Source of the DNA: Anaerococcus sp. Marseille-Q5996
Lineage (GTDB): Bacteria > Bacillota > Clostridia > Tissierellales > Peptoniphilaceae
Length of the DNA: 64,000 bases
Assembly: GCF_946893725.1 (NCBI RefSeq)
Contig: NZ_CAMPPE010000003.1
Location: 186,001 to 250,000, forward strand
Direction of reading: 5' to 3'
Position numbers and translations under genes: made by a program
Shown here: in pieces, positions 41,698 to 51,369 of the stretch
Numbering within the stretch: the first letter of the stretch is position 1
Layout: each line of letters opens with the position of its first letter
The notes under the pieces: generated by a model
Told to the model about the DNA's origin: nothing
Databases searched by the model: none
What the model saw: the letters and a program-made list of their open reading frames with translations, nothing else

Positions 41698-43074
41698 TTA
41701 ATTAATTATATCTAATATAGTTGAAATAGGATCTTTTGAGTTTATCCTCTCATCATAATTTAAATAAAGACTTTCATCATCTTTGCTGTAAGCGCTATTT
41801 AGACTTAGGACTAGACCAGAATGTTCCATGACGTATAAATCAGATCTAAAATTATAAATCACATCTTTAGAGGTAATTGCAGTATCAAAAGTATTCTTTA
41901 CAATATATGCTCCATTTTCTTTTAAAATCTTAGCTAATTTAATAGCCTCATTTGCTGTATTATCGTTAGTTAAGACATATATTTTCCTATTCGAAAAGTC
42001 TTGATTTTTATTTATATTTAGGCTTACTTCATCGTAGTAGCTGTAGTTTTCTAAATCAATATTTTCTATTTCTTCACTATATTTTGATGCCAAGTTTTTT
42101 ACATTAGCTGTACTATAATAACCATTTTCATTATCTTTTATAGAATCTAGACTTTTGCTTGCTAGATTACCCCTATAGAAAATTAGATTACTTTTATTAT
42201 AATTTTCATGAATTAGAATTTCTAAAAGTTTATTTATATATATATCGTCAATAGAAGAGTTATTTGATAGGTCTAAAATGATTGCACTTATTGGTGGATT
42301 ATTTAAAAATATTTCCACCAGATTCTCTAAATCCTTGTCAAACTCATTTGGTTTGAAATCAGGAAGAGTGATAGATAAAACACCTTCTCTTTCTATATTT
42401 GCAATCATAGATGGTTTTTTTGCATTGCTAGAGGTAATTAATCTTTTGTATCTATCAACGGCTTGGGGGTTTTCTAAAACAAGTTTTCTTGCCTTATCAT
42501 TACTTTTTCTGTAGTATTCGAACAAGCTATCATAAGTTTCTTTATCTATGATAAATGTTCTATTATCATTTAATACTTCTAAATACTGGCCTATTAGTTT
42601 GAAATATTCTTGATCAGTTTTTGAAGCATAAACTTTTTTTCTAAATTCGTTGTAAGAGCTAATAAACTTTTCAAAATCTTCCTCGTTGAGATTATCAACT
42701 GCATAATTTCTTTGGATGGTATTAAATAAATCATCAAAATCAGTTACTTTTTCTGCAGTGCTTAAGCTTCTGCCTTCAGAAGAAGATACAAACACTTCAT
42801 TGCCCATATCATTTAAAACTTCATCGCGAAAATCTGGATAACCCATTATTTTGTATCTATTTGCAGCATTTACTATAAAATTTATCAAAAAAGCTAATAG
42901 GATTAGAAATATTATTAAAAGCCCTATTCGCCTTCTTCTAAACTTTTTTTGCTTTTGAATTTTTTTCTGCTTGGCTCTTTTTTCACTTGAAGAATATGAA
43001 GTTGTTTTTTGACTTCTAGTTCTTCTATTAGATCTATTTGATTTTTTAGAAGAACTGGAGTTTCTTTTTGCCAT
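41698..43074 (-). CDS. Membrane-anchored S41-peptidase-like protein, catalytic serine missing
   Basis: 458 residues: a very basic Ser/Arg/Lys-rich cytoplasmic start (1-49), one membrane segment (50-70), then an outside domain. The back half follows the tail-specific protease (S41) plan: 'VLSITLPDF' (232-240), 'ISAIILDLSNNSSIDD' in place of the usual LDLRGNGGG, and 'KIYVLTNDNTANEAIKLA' in place of the active 'TNxxTASASE'. The residue aligned with the nucleophile Ser is Asn375, so it is probably not a protease but a binding or sensing protein. It is the third gene of a two-component operon, 11 bases after the kinase. Confidence 0.75.
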   Translation of the reverse strand: MAKRNSSSSKKSNRSNRRTRSQKTTSYSSSEKRAKQKKIQKQKKFRRRRIGLLIIFLILLAFLINFIVNAANRYKIMGYPDFRDEVLNDMGNEVFVSSSEGRSLSTAEKVTDFDDLFNTIQRNYAVDNLNEEDFEKFISSYNEFRKKVYASKTDQEYFKLIGQYLEVLNDNRTFIIDKETYDSLFEYYRKSNDKARKLVLENPQAVDRYKRLITSSNAKKPSMIANIEREGVLSITLPDFKPNEFDKDLENLVEIFLNNPPISAIILDLSNNSSIDDIYINKLLEILIHENYNKSNLIFYRGNLASKSLDSIKDNENGYYSTANVKNLASKYSEEIENIDLENYSYYDEVSLNINKNQDFSNRKIYVLTNDNTANEAIKLAKILKENGAYIVKNTFDTAITSKDVIYNFRSDLYVMEHSGLVLSLNSAYSKDDESLYLNYDERINSKDPISTILDIIN

Positions 43075-43085
43075 ATTATTAACCT

Positions 43086-44408
43086 TTATTTAGTAAATGT
43101 AAGAATAAAAGTCGTTCCTACATTTTCCTCAGATTCTACTTCTATTTTGCCACCTAGGGCATCTACAAAGTTTTTTGTAATAGATAAGCCCAAACCGTGG
43201 CCATTTTCTTTGGTATTTCTAGCATCTTCGATTCTATAAAATCTTTCAAAAATACGATCTATTTTATCTTCTGCAATTCCTACACCATCATCTGATATTT
43301 TTAAATTAATTTCATTTGTGTCTGCAGATAAATAAACATCAATCTCACCATTTTGGCCAATTGCTTTTATAGCATTTGAGATAAGATTTTGTAAAATTTG
43401 ACTATATTTTTCACCGTCAGAATAAAATTCAATATTTTCCTGGATAAAAGTATTAATTTTTATATTTTTCTTATCAGCATTGGCCATAAAACTTTGAACA
43501 ACACTTTCAGTAAGCTCAGATATATTGAAATCTTCTTTTTTTAACTCAAGATATTCTACATTTTCATCAAAAGTTTTTTTCAAACCTTCTATTAAACCTT
43601 CCAGCCTGTTTACATCTTCTAGCAAAACTGCCATGGTGTTTTCATCAGGCTCTACTACTCCATCTTTAATAGCTTCAATGTATAGTTGAAGATTAGTTAG
43701 GGGAGTGCGTAGCTCGTGAGAGATATCTTGGGCATATTGTTTTCTAATTTCTTCTTGTTTTTTTAAGTTGTTTGAAAGATAATTTATATTTGTTTGCAGG
43801 GTTTCTATTTCTTTTATATCAGTAAGCCTATCATCCATATCATAATTTCCATCTTTTAGGTTGATAGTTTCATCACTAATTTTCATAATAGGTTCTGAAA
43901 TATTTTCTGAAAGAATTAGGGAAATTATAAAACCAATTAGTAAGGAAATACTTAGGGAGTAAACTATTGCTCTAGAAAAATCTCTCTGCATTTTTTTTAC
44001 AGGTTCAAAGTTTGCGTTATAAACTACATGCAAGGTACCAGACCTACGACTTCTATTTATATTAAATACTGGAAATCTTTTTTCTTCTCTAAGATATTCA
44101 TTTTCTTTACTTCTACCATAAGCTGGATAGGAAATAGTTCCATTTGGTTCTTCAAAGTAAACATCTACTTCTAAGTCTCTAGCTAGATTTTCAAGACCAT
44201 CTTGCATATCCTCTTTGGAGTAGGATGGGTCGTTGTTTACTTTTTTAAACCAATTACTTACCTGGGTTGGTCTGGAGTCTAGATTTTTTTTAATTAGCTC
44301 TTGGTAGTTAAATGTTACAAAGAGGGTAACTAAAATTGAAAAAACTAAAACGCAGGCGAGTATACCTGCAGTAAAGTTTCTTATAATCTTACTCTTTAAT
44401 GTAATCAT
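43086..44408 (-). CDS. Sensor histidine kinase
   Basis: Membrane kinase of 440 residues partnered with the regulator upstream. Two membrane segments (about 9-31 and 148-167) bracket an outside sensor of roughly 115 residues; HAMP (about 167-220) follows. The phospho-acceptor motif is 'DISHELRTPLTNLQLYIEA', the ATP domain has 'QNLISNAIKAI' (N box), 'DDGVGIAEDKI' (G1), 'FERFYRIEDAR' and 'GHGLGLSI' (G2). All needed residues are present. It overlaps the regulator gene by 20 bases. The signal is unknown; the wall-related neighbourhood hints at envelope stress. Confidence 0.95.
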   Translation of the reverse strand: MITLKSKIIRNFTAGILACVLVFSILVTLFVTFNYQELIKKNLDSRPTQVSNWFKKVNNDPSYSKEDMQDGLENLARDLEVDVYFEEPNGTISYPAYGRSKENEYLREEKRFPVFNINRSRRSGTLHVVYNANFEPVKKMQRDFSRAIVYSLSISLLIGFIISLILSENISEPIMKISDETINLKDGNYDMDDRLTDIKEIETLQTNINYLSNNLKKQEEIRKQYAQDISHELRTPLTNLQLYIEAIKDGVVEPDENTMAVLLEDVNRLEGLIEGLKKTFDENVEYLELKKEDFNISELTESVVQSFMANADKKNIKINTFIQENIEFYSDGEKYSQILQNLISNAIKAIGQNGEIDVYLSADTNEINLKISDDGVGIAEDKIDRIFERFYRIEDARNTKENGHGLGLSITKNFVDALGGKIEVESEENVGTTFILTFTK

Positions 44409-45102
44409 CTATTCCGCCTGATTTGTATCCCATACCATAAATTGTTTTGATGTACATTGGTTTTTTGGGATTATCTTCGATTTTTGATCTGATATTTTTT
44501 ATGTGGGTATCAATAGCCCTATCATAAGCATCATAATCAAAACCAAAGGTTAACTCTATAATCTCATCTCTGGAATAAATTTTGTTTGGATTTGAGAAAA
44601 TCGTTTTAAGGATTTGAAATTCATTTTTTGTAAGCAAGATTTCCTTGCCATCCTTAAAAATCCTGTTGTATTCAAGGTCCATTTCCAGTCTTCCATCACT
44701 TGTCTTAATAATATCAGCTCTTGGAATATTGTATTTTTCTATACGTCTTAGTACAGCCTTGACTCTTTCTACTAATTCTTTTGGAGAAAATGGTTTGGTC
44801 ACATAATCATCTGCGCCCAATCTTAGTCCATCAACTCTATTGTCTTCTTCAACCTTTGCTGAAACCATTATTACAGGAACTTGAGATTGATTTCTAATTT
44901 CTTTTATTATTTCTTCACCTGATAATTTTGGTAGCATAAGATCTAGGATAACTAAGTCTATACTTTCTTGGTTGAATATTTTCAAGCCTTCTTCTCCATC
45001 ATAGGCTTGGTATACTTTATATCCTTCTTTTTCAAAGTATGACTTCATTATCATTGAAATTTTTTCTTCATCTTCTATTATTAAAATTGTAATATCATTC
45101 AT
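44389..45102 (-). CDS. OmpR-family response regulator
   Basis: DNA-binding partner of the histidine kinase, 237 residues. The start at 45102 (MNDITIL) is chosen because GAGGTGAAGG lies just before it; a longer frame has no ribosome site. Receiver domain: 'ILIIEDEEKIS', phospho-Asp in 'LVILDLMLPKLSG', switch residues in 'VMVSAKVEEDNRV' and 'ADDYVTKPFSPKEL'. Winged helix: 'LTKNEFQILKTIFSNPNKIYSRDEI' and 'DRAIDTHIKNIRSKI'. It is the first gene of the operon. Confidence 0.96.
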   Translation of the reverse strand: MNDITILIIEDEEKISMIMKSYFEKEGYKVYQAYDGEEGLKIFNQESIDLVILDLMLPKLSGEEIIKEIRNQSQVPVIMVSAKVEEDNRVDGLRLGADDYVTKPFSPKELVERVKAVLRRIEKYNIPRADIIKTSDGRLEMDLEYNRIFKDGKEILLTKNEFQILKTIFSNPNKIYSRDEIIELTFGFDYDAYDRAIDTHIKNIRSKIEDNPKKPMYIKTIYGMGYKSGGIDDYIKE

Positions 45103-45120
45103 GGCCTTCACCTCAAAAAT

Positions 45121-45126
45121 ATTATA
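45121..45126 (-). promoter_or_regulatory. Extended -10 promoter of the two-component operon
   Basis: TGGTATAAT on the minus strand (TATAAT at 45121-45126), an extended -10 that explains the lack of a good -35. Confidence 0.65.
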
Positions 45127-45252
45127 CCACAAGTGTCTAAAATTGATTAAAAGATAAAGTTTTTGTTTAAAATATAAGAAATCGGATATATACATAGTGT
45201 AATAATTTTTATTTTTATTACGAAATTATTTTAAATATTGAGAGGAGTAAGT

Positions 45253-45555
45253 ATGTTTTCAACACAAAATATTATTATGACACTTATCCTAGGTGCTCTT
45301 GCTGGATGGATTGCTAGTATGATCATGGGCAAGGATGCACAAATGGGATCTATTGCAAATATTATTGTAGGTATTATTGGTTCTATGATTGGTGGATGGA
45401 TTTACAATGCATTCTTCCTAAATGGAGCAGCTCCAAATACATTTATACAAATTATTTGGGCAGTAATTGGTGCATGTATCTTACTATGGATTATCAACCT
45501 AATCACAAGAAACAGCAACAAAGCAAACACTACAAACAAAACAAAAAGATACTAA
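45253..45555 (+). CDS. GlsB/YeaQ/YmgE family membrane protein
   Basis: Small three-segment membrane protein of 100 residues, transglycosylase-associated family. 'ILGALAGWIASMIMGKDAQMGSIANIIVGIIGSMIGGWIYN' is the family core, with glycine-rich helices. Members are induced in envelope and general stress; the biochemical role is open. I use the ATG at 45253, which follows GAGAGGAG; a TTG at 45238 has no such site. It stands divergent from the two-component operon and may be its target, by position only. Confidence 0.9.
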   Translation: MFSTQNIIMTLILGALAGWIASMIMGKDAQMGSIANIIVGIIGSMIGGWIYNAFFLNGAAPNTFIQIIWAVIGACILLWIINLITRNSNKANTTNKTKRY

Positions 45556-45558
45556 AAT

Positions 45559-45589
45559 TTAAATCAGGGCTTTGACCCTGATTTTTTTG
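45559..45589 (+). terminator. Terminator after the GlsB-family gene
   Basis: AAATCAGGG pairs with CCCTGATTT around a six-base loop, then T's. Confidence 0.92.
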
Positions 45590-45631
45590 TCCAGATTTTT
45601 AAATACGATTATAATTAATATTTTTGTAATT

Positions 45632-45664
45632 AAAAAAACAAGCTGATTTTAAAGTCAGCTTGTT
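45632..45664 (-). terminator. Terminator of the PBP1A gene
   Basis: On the minus strand AACAAGCTGA pairs with TCAGCTTGTT, followed by a run of U. It lies just beyond the PBP stop. Confidence 0.88.
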
Positions 45665-45668
45665 CTTT

Positions 45669-48638
45669 TTATCTGTTATTACCAGAGCTAGCACCTTCGT
45701 ATGGTATGACTGGTTGATCTAAAGTTTGATTTCTCCTGGAATCTCGGTTTGGATTTATTTCAGGAATTATGTTTCCATCTTCTTTAGGATTTGGAGGATT
45801 ATCTCCGCCCTCATCTTTGTCTTCTTTATCATCCTCGTCTTCATCTTCTTCGTCTTCCTCAGGTAGAGGCTCTACATAAATTAAATCTGAATACTCAGTT
45901 GGTGCTCTAAAATCCCAGTCTCTAGGTAAGATGTTATTAAATTCTTTTGGATCGTAATTACTTTTTGATTTTAAGTAGGATACTTGTGCCATGGCCCAAC
46001 TTGGCGTTACATCTGAGGCTAGGAGATTATTTCTAGTATCAATTGTAACTAGGGTGTGGACATCATCATCTTCTGTTGGTTTATTTTTTGGACCAAATAT
46101 TTCTGTTTTTACAGTACCTCGTGTATCCATGTATGAAAGTTCTGTTGGAAGTTTACCACTCATAGTATCTACTTCCATTTCTACAATACTATCTGGTCTT
46201 TCAAACTCTGCTATTTCATAACCATCTAAGATTTGATTATTGATAGTATTCCACATCAGCGCAGCTCTTTCAACAGAATTACCATTCATTCTTATATTTT
46301 GATCATCTGCACCCATCCAAATTCCAACTGTGTAGTATGGAGTATATCCCACGCACCAGAAGTCAACATAATCATCAGTAGTACCAGTCTTAGTTGCAAA
46401 GTCTGTTCCATTTAAGTTGATGTTACCATAATATTGACCAGTAGATTGTAGGGCGGATGTCATTTGATATGCAGTTTCTTCGCTAGTAACTTGGTGAGTA
46501 ATTACATTATCACTATCAAATAATACTTCACCTGTAGAATCTTCAATTTTTGAAAATGTAAGTGGTTCTTTGTATTCACCCTTATTTGCTAGGGCTGCAT
46601 AGGCTGCAGTCATTTCTAGGTTAGTCAATCCACGGGTCATGGCACCAACCCCTAGAGCTGCTAGGTTTTCATCATTTGTTTGATTATTTTCAGAGGCGGT
46701 TACAAAGTTATCATTTCCGTCATCTTTGATAATACCAAAATTTTTAAGGTAATCTATACTAGTTTGGATGCCTACTTCATTTAAAGTACGAACGGCAATT
46801 GTATTTATTGATCTTTCGATAGCTGTTCTTATAGGAACAATTCCTTCATAGTAATTGTATACATTTTTTGGCCAAGCTTCATCATCTTCATTCATCATCA
46901 AAGGCACATCATCCATACCAGTAGCTAAGTTATATCCATTATCTAAGGCTGGAGTATAAGTTGCAATTGGTTTTATAGAAGAACCTGGCTGACGAGGTAT
47001 AGCAGATGCTCGGTCTAAAAGCCTTACTCCAGACTGGTCACGACCACCCATAATTGCTTTTATTTCTCCAGTATCCTGGTCAATTACTACTGTGGATGAT
47101 TGTGGTTGTATAACACCATTTAAATCTATATCATAAAAGTCTTTATTTACAGAAAATGTCTCATCGTCATAGTAGGTAAATAAATCTGGATTTTTTTCTA
47201 AATAGCCTTTTGAAATAACAATATTTTTATCATCATCAAGTCTTATATCTTCATTAGTATTAAATGAAATGAATCCAGTTTTGTGAGTGCGTAGATTTTT
47301 ATTTTCCTCATCTAGAGAATAATAATTTCTAAATATAAGTTTAGTTTGATCAAGATATGCCTTACGGGTAGATAGAACAATATTTCCATTTTCGTCAAAC
47401 CATGCTTCATCATTTCTTAGTCTTATGTCATTATTTTCATTTAATAGATTTGATTTGCTGTAATATAATAAATTTCCTTCACCATTTACAATATTGCCAT
47501 AATCATCATATCTTAAGTCAAGTAGGGGAGCAGTATTCCATCCAGAAGTATCTCCCATAAGATATGAGGAAAAATCAGAATAAATGGCTTCTAATTGTTT
47601 TTGCATATCAGGGTCTATGGCTGTTGTTATTCTTAAACCACCATAGTAAAGTCTATCCCAAGCTTGGTTTTCACTCATGTTGTATGTTTCCATAAGTTTG
47701 TTAACAACTTGTTTTTCAAGTAGGGAGTTATAGTAACTAGCAATTTCAGTATTTTTTCTTTCGGCTGGGACAATTGATGCTGCTACATCAAACTCCTTTG
47801 CTTCCTTGTATTGTTTTCTAGAAATGTAACCACGTTCTAGCATTTTGTCCAAAACATATATTTCCCTATCAAAAGGTGCTTGGTTATAAACAGCAGCGTA
47901 CTTTTCTCCATCTATGCTAAACTCACCCAAAACTCTTTGGTCGGTAACTTCGCTAGTTTTTATTGCCTTATACAATGAATTTTCTGATGGTGATTGGACA
48001 ATACCAGCTAGTGCTGCACACTGGGCAAGGTTTAATTCGGATACATCTTTATCAAAATAGGTTCTTGCTGCAGCTTGTACACCGTAGGAGTTTTGCCCCA
48101 TAAACACACGATTTAAATAAGCTCCCAGAATTTCATTTTTACTTAGATTTTGCTCAATTTCTAAGGCTAGATATATTTCTCTAATCTTTCTTTCGTAAGT
48201 TTGGTCATTGTTTAAGTAGGTATTACGGGCTAACTGTTGGGTAATGGTAGAACCACCACGTACAATGCCTCCAGCTTTGAAGTTTTCAATAGCTGAACCA
48301 ATTATTGACTGTGGATCTAGACCAGGGTGATTGTAAAATCTTTCGTCTTCAACAGCTACAAATGCATATTTTAGATATTCTGGAATTTGATCATAGCCTA
48401 TAATTTCCCTGTATTCACTGGTTGCAATCGAGTCAACTTCATTTCCATCTTCATCAACTATAGTAGAGTTTTGGCTCATTTCGTACTTTATAATATTTGC
48501 ATCAATCTCAGGCGCAGTCTTCATAACCTCTAGAATTGCACCACCACTTAGGCCTGCAAAAACAACACCTATAGACATTAATATTAAAAATACTATTAAA
48601 ATAAGCTTAAGCACTATAGAGCTAACTTTTTTAACCAT
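45669..48638 (-). CDS. Class A penicillin-binding protein (PBP1A family)
   Basis: Bifunctional wall synthase of 989 residues. The start at 48638 is supported by AGGAGG. A membrane anchor (about 5-30) precedes the GT51 glycosyltransferase ('FVAVEDERFYNHPG', 'RGGSTITQQLARN', 'NRVFMGQNSYGVQAAA'). The transpeptidase has the active Ser in 'PGSSIKPIATYTP', SIN in 'RSINTIAVR', and KTGT in 'ATKTGTTDDYVD'. Between them lies an inserted, Asp/Asn-rich segment of about 150 residues (near 375-525) that is unusual for the family. The tail is a run of Glu/Asp with prolines. It stands alone, divergent from hflX. Confidence 0.95.
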   Translation of the reverse strand: MVKKVSSIVLKLILIVFLILMSIGVVFAGLSGGAILEVMKTAPEIDANIIKYEMSQNSTIVDEDGNEVDSIATSEYREIIGYDQIPEYLKYAFVAVEDERFYNHPGLDPQSIIGSAIENFKAGGIVRGGSTITQQLARNTYLNNDQTYERKIREIYLALEIEQNLSKNEILGAYLNRVFMGQNSYGVQAAARTYFDKDVSELNLAQCAALAGIVQSPSENSLYKAIKTSEVTDQRVLGEFSIDGEKYAAVYNQAPFDREIYVLDKMLERGYISRKQYKEAKEFDVAASIVPAERKNTEIASYYNSLLEKQVVNKLMETYNMSENQAWDRLYYGGLRITTAIDPDMQKQLEAIYSDFSSYLMGDTSGWNTAPLLDLRYDDYGNIVNGEGNLLYYSKSNLLNENNDIRLRNDEAWFDENGNIVLSTRKAYLDQTKLIFRNYYSLDEENKNLRTHKTGFISFNTNEDIRLDDDKNIVISKGYLEKNPDLFTYYDDETFSVNKDFYDIDLNGVIQPQSSTVVIDQDTGEIKAIMGGRDQSGVRLLDRASAIPRQPGSSIKPIATYTPALDNGYNLATGMDDVPLMMNEDDEAWPKNVYNYYEGIVPIRTAIERSINTIAVRTLNEVGIQTSIDYLKNFGIIKDDGNDNFVTASENNQTNDENLAALGVGAMTRGLTNLEMTAAYAALANKGEYKEPLTFSKIEDSTGEVLFDSDNVITHQVTSEETAYQMTSALQSTGQYYGNINLNGTDFATKTGTTDDYVDFWCVGYTPYYTVGIWMGADDQNIRMNGNSVERAALMWNTINNQILDGYEIAEFERPDSIVEMEVDTMSGKLPTELSYMDTRGTVKTEIFGPKNKPTEDDDVHTLVTIDTRNNLLASDVTPSWAMAQVSYLKSKSNYDPKEFNNILPRDWDFRAPTEYSDLIYVEPLPEEDEEDEDEDDKEDKDEGGDNPPNPKEDGNIIPEINPNRDSRRNQTLDQPVIPYEGASSGNNR

Positions 48639-48727
48639 TGTGCCTCCTAAAATTTTCATATCTTAAAATTAAACAGTTATTTATAAATTGTATCATTTTT
48701 TTGCCATTTATTCCATATTGCCTATTC

Positions 48728-48756
48728 TTTATAAATTTTAACTTTAAACGTATAAT
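48728..48756 (+). promoter_or_regulatory. Promoter of the hflX operon
   Basis: TTTATA (48728-48733), 17-base spacer, TATAAT (48751-48756), 22 bases before the start. Confidence 0.55.
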
Positions 48757-48777
48757 CAATCTGAAGAAGGGAAGTTT

Positions 48778-50016
48778 ATGCAAGAAGTAATACAAGTAAA
48801 TGTCTTAAAAAGAGACGATGATGAAGAGAATAAAATTTATGAATTAGAATCATTAATTAATACAGCAGGTGGGACTACACTTGCCTATGTTAGCCAGGTT
48901 GTAGAGAAAGTAAATCCTAGATTTTACATAGGAAGGGGAAAGGTAGCAGAAATCAAAGATCTAGCTGAGAAATTAGAAGTTAAAACAGTAATATTTGATG
49001 TAGAACTATCTGCTAGCCAATTATACAATTTGGAAGAAGAACTAAAACTCCATGTTGTAGATTGGACAACATTAATTTTAGATATTTTTGCCCTAAGAGC
49101 AAATACTAAGGAAAGCCGCTTAAAAATAAAATTAGCCCAACTAAAATACCAATTACCTAGGCTTAACAAATGGTTTTCTTACCTATCTCGTCAGGCAGGT
49201 GGAATAGGTACTAGAGGTCCGGGAGAGACCATGCTTGAAACCGATAGGCGTGCTGTAGTTCGTGATATAAAATCACTGGAAAGGCAGCTTAAAGATATTG
49301 AAAAAACCAAAAGAATTAATAGGCAAGCTCGTAAAAATATTACAAATATTTCTTTATTGGGTTACACAAATGCAGGCAAATCTACCATTTTAAATGGGAT
49401 GATGCATCTATATGGCAAAGATAAGTTTGTTTATTCTGATGACTTATTATTTGCAACACTAGATACATCAACTAGGAGACTAGATTTTTCTAATACAAAA
49501 GTAACTTTGACAGATACTGTTGGTTTTATTGACAATTTATCTAAAGAACTTAACGATTCTTTTTTGACAACTCTTGACGAAATAAAATTTGCAGATATGC
49601 TTTTAGTTGTAATTGATTCAAGCCACAATATAGAACACCAAATCCATGCCATTGAAACTGCTATTTCTGACATAGATATGGCAGAAAAAGAAGTATTATA
49701 CGTCTTTAACAAAATGGATAAAGTAGAAAATGAACTGGCTGTAAAATTATTTAAAAGGGACCAAGAAAGAATCTATATTTCTGCTAGAGATGAAGAAGAT
49801 CTCGAAAGATTGAAAGAAAAAATAGTAAGTATGATTAAGGAAAATTATCAAAAAGTCACCATGCATATACCATTTGCTCACGGTGAAATTCTTGATTATA
49901 TGATGACTAATTATGATATTTTAAAAACAGAATATGACGAAAATGGCACAAGTATAGAATTTGAAATTTCAAAAGAGGATATGGAAAAATATGGAAAATA
50001 TATCCAAGGCTTATAA
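48778..50016 (+). CDS. hflX: GTPase HflX
   Basis: Ribosome-associated GTPase that splits stalled or hibernating 70S ribosomes under stress. The 412 residues have the HflX N-terminal domain ('NPRFYIGRGKVAEI'), the glycine-rich 'GGIGTRGPGETMLETDRR' linker, then the G domain with G1 GYTNAGKST (about 195-203), G3 'TDTVGFI', and G4 NKMD. The C-terminal part is normal in size. It leads a plus-strand series hflX-yigZ-yebC-lgt with short or negative gaps. Confidence 0.96.
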   Translation: MQEVIQVNVLKRDDDEENKIYELESLINTAGGTTLAYVSQVVEKVNPRFYIGRGKVAEIKDLAEKLEVKTVIFDVELSASQLYNLEEELKLHVVDWTTLILDIFALRANTKESRLKIKLAQLKYQLPRLNKWFSYLSRQAGGIGTRGPGETMLETDRRAVVRDIKSLERQLKDIEKTKRINRQARKNITNISLLGYTNAGKSTILNGMMHLYGKDKFVYSDDLLFATLDTSTRRLDFSNTKVTLTDTVGFIDNLSKELNDSFLTTLDEIKFADMLLVVIDSSHNIEHQIHAIETAISDIDMAEKEVLYVFNKMDKVENELAVKLFKRDQERIYISARDEEDLERLKEKIVSMIKENYQKVTMHIPFAHGEILDYMMTNYDILKTEYDENGTSIEFEISKEDMEKYGKYIQGL

Positions 50017-50626
50017 AACTATCAAAGGCACCATACAAAGGGAATTTGAAGAAGAAAAATCACGCTTTATAACTACAATTTCTCACGTAGCAAGTGAAAA
50101 AGAAGCAAATGATTTTATAGATGAAATCTCAGAAAAGTATAAGGATGCCACCCACAACTGCACAGCCTTTATAATTAATGAAACACCTGTTATTAAAAGA
50201 TATAATGATAATGGCGAGCCCCAAGGCTCTGCAGGATTACCCATGCTTTCAGTTTTAGAAAAAGAAAATCTTACAAACATTTGTGCTGTGGTCACAAGAT
50301 ATTTTGGGGGCAAACTATTAGGAAAGGGTGGCTTAGTTCGTGCCTATGGCAGGGGAGTAAGTGAGACTTTAGAAAATAATATAATTTACAAAAGACCATT
50401 TTTTGTAGTAGAATTAATTCATTCTTATGAGCTACTAGGTATAATTGAAAATTATATAAATGAAAAAAAATTCCAAGTAATAGATAAGGAATATACAGAC
50501 AAAGTAAAAATTTCTTTATATGTTAGAGAAGAAGATTTTGAAAAAACTAAATCTGATTTAATAAATATGACCAGTAGCAATATTGAAATAACCAATGATA
50601 AAGCGGTAATGCTTTTTAGTAAATAG
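49991..50626 (+). CDS. YigZ/IMPACT family protein
   Basis: Conserved protein of 211 residues, IMPACT family. 'KSRFITTISHVASEKEANDFIDEI' and 'DATHNCTAFI' open the domain and 'DNGEPQGSAGLPMLSVL' and 'VVTRYFGGKLLGKGGLVRAYG' are its hallmarks; a C-terminal DUF1949 region follows. The role is linked to translation or RNA binding in studied members. The ATG at 49991 fits the family length; a TTG at 49961 would add ten unusual residues. It overlaps hflX by 26 bases, so its translation depends on hflX. Confidence 0.9.
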   Translation: MENISKAYKTIKGTIQREFEEEKSRFITTISHVASEKEANDFIDEISEKYKDATHNCTAFIINETPVIKRYNDNGEPQGSAGLPMLSVLEKENLTNICAVVTRYFGGKLLGKGGLVRAYGRGVSETLENNIIYKRPFFVVELIHSYELLGIIENYINEKKFQVIDKEYTDKVKISLYVREEDFEKTKSDLINMTSSNIEITNDKAVMLFSK

Positions 50627-50634
50627 GAGGTTTT

Positions 50635-51369
50635 ATGTCAGGACATAATAAGTGGAGCAAGATTAAAAATAAAAAAGGAAACGAAGATGCTAAAAGAGGC
50701 AAAATCTTTACCAAACATGCTAGAAATATTACAGTAGCAGCAAGACAAGGTGGAGACAATCCAGATTATAACCCAGCATTAAAACAAGCAATAGATAAGG
50801 CAAAATCTGACAATATGCCAAATGATAATATCGAAAGAGCAATCAAAAAAGCATCTGGAGAAGGAGCAGGAGATAATTTCCAAAGAGTAATCTATGAGGG
50901 ATATGGCCCAGGCGGAGTTGCTGTAATTGTAGATTGCCTTACAGATAACGTTCAAAGAACTGCACCAGATGTACGCCATGCCTTTGATAAAAACGGAGGA
51001 AATCTAGGAACAGACGGTTCAGTTATGTTTATGTTTGATCACAAGGGTCAAATTTTTGTAAATAGTAAAGAAAAAGATTTTGACCAATTTATGATGGATG
51101 CCTTAGAAGCTGGTGCTGATGATGTCATCGAAGAAGATGAGTACTTTGAAGCAATAACTAGCATCGATGCATACAATGATGCAGTAGAAAATCTTAAAAA
51201 TTTGGGATATACAATAGAGCGCTCAGACATTGCTTACATTGCTCAAAATGATATAGAAGTTGATAGTGACCATCACGTAAAACTTGAGAAATTGATTGAC
51301 ACTCTTGAAGATAATGATGATGTCCAAGAAGTTTATACAAACTGGGAACAACCAAGAGAGGAAGAATAA
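50635..51369 (+). CDS. yebC: YebC/PmpR family regulatory protein
   Basis: Conserved protein of 244 residues. 'SGHNKWSKIKNKKGNEDAKRGKIFTKHARNI' is the family's opening, and 'YEGYGPGGVAVIVDCLTDN' and 'GSVMFMFDHKG' follow. The family includes transcription regulators and, more recently, factors that ease ribosome stalling at proline stretches. That second role would suit this genome's proline-rich wall protein, by inference. An AGGAGG site precedes the ATG, and the stop overlaps the lgt start by one base. Confidence 0.96.
   Translation: MSGHNKWSKIKNKKGNEDAKRGKIFTKHARNITVAARQGGDNPDYNPALKQAIDKAKSDNMPNDNIERAIKKASGEGAGDNFQRVIYEGYGPGGVAVIVDCLTDNVQRTAPDVRHAFDKNGGNLGTDGSVMFMFDHKGQIFVNSKEKDFDQFMMDALEAGADDVIEEDEYFEAITSIDAYNDAVENLKNLGYTIERSDIAYIAQNDIEVDSDHHVKLEKLIDTLEDNDDVQEVYTNWEQPREEE

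Noticed and set aside
45196-45252. Inverted repeat AATAATTT/AAATTATT before the GlsB gene
   Set aside because: Pure A/T arms in an AT-rich gap; chance symmetry is likely.
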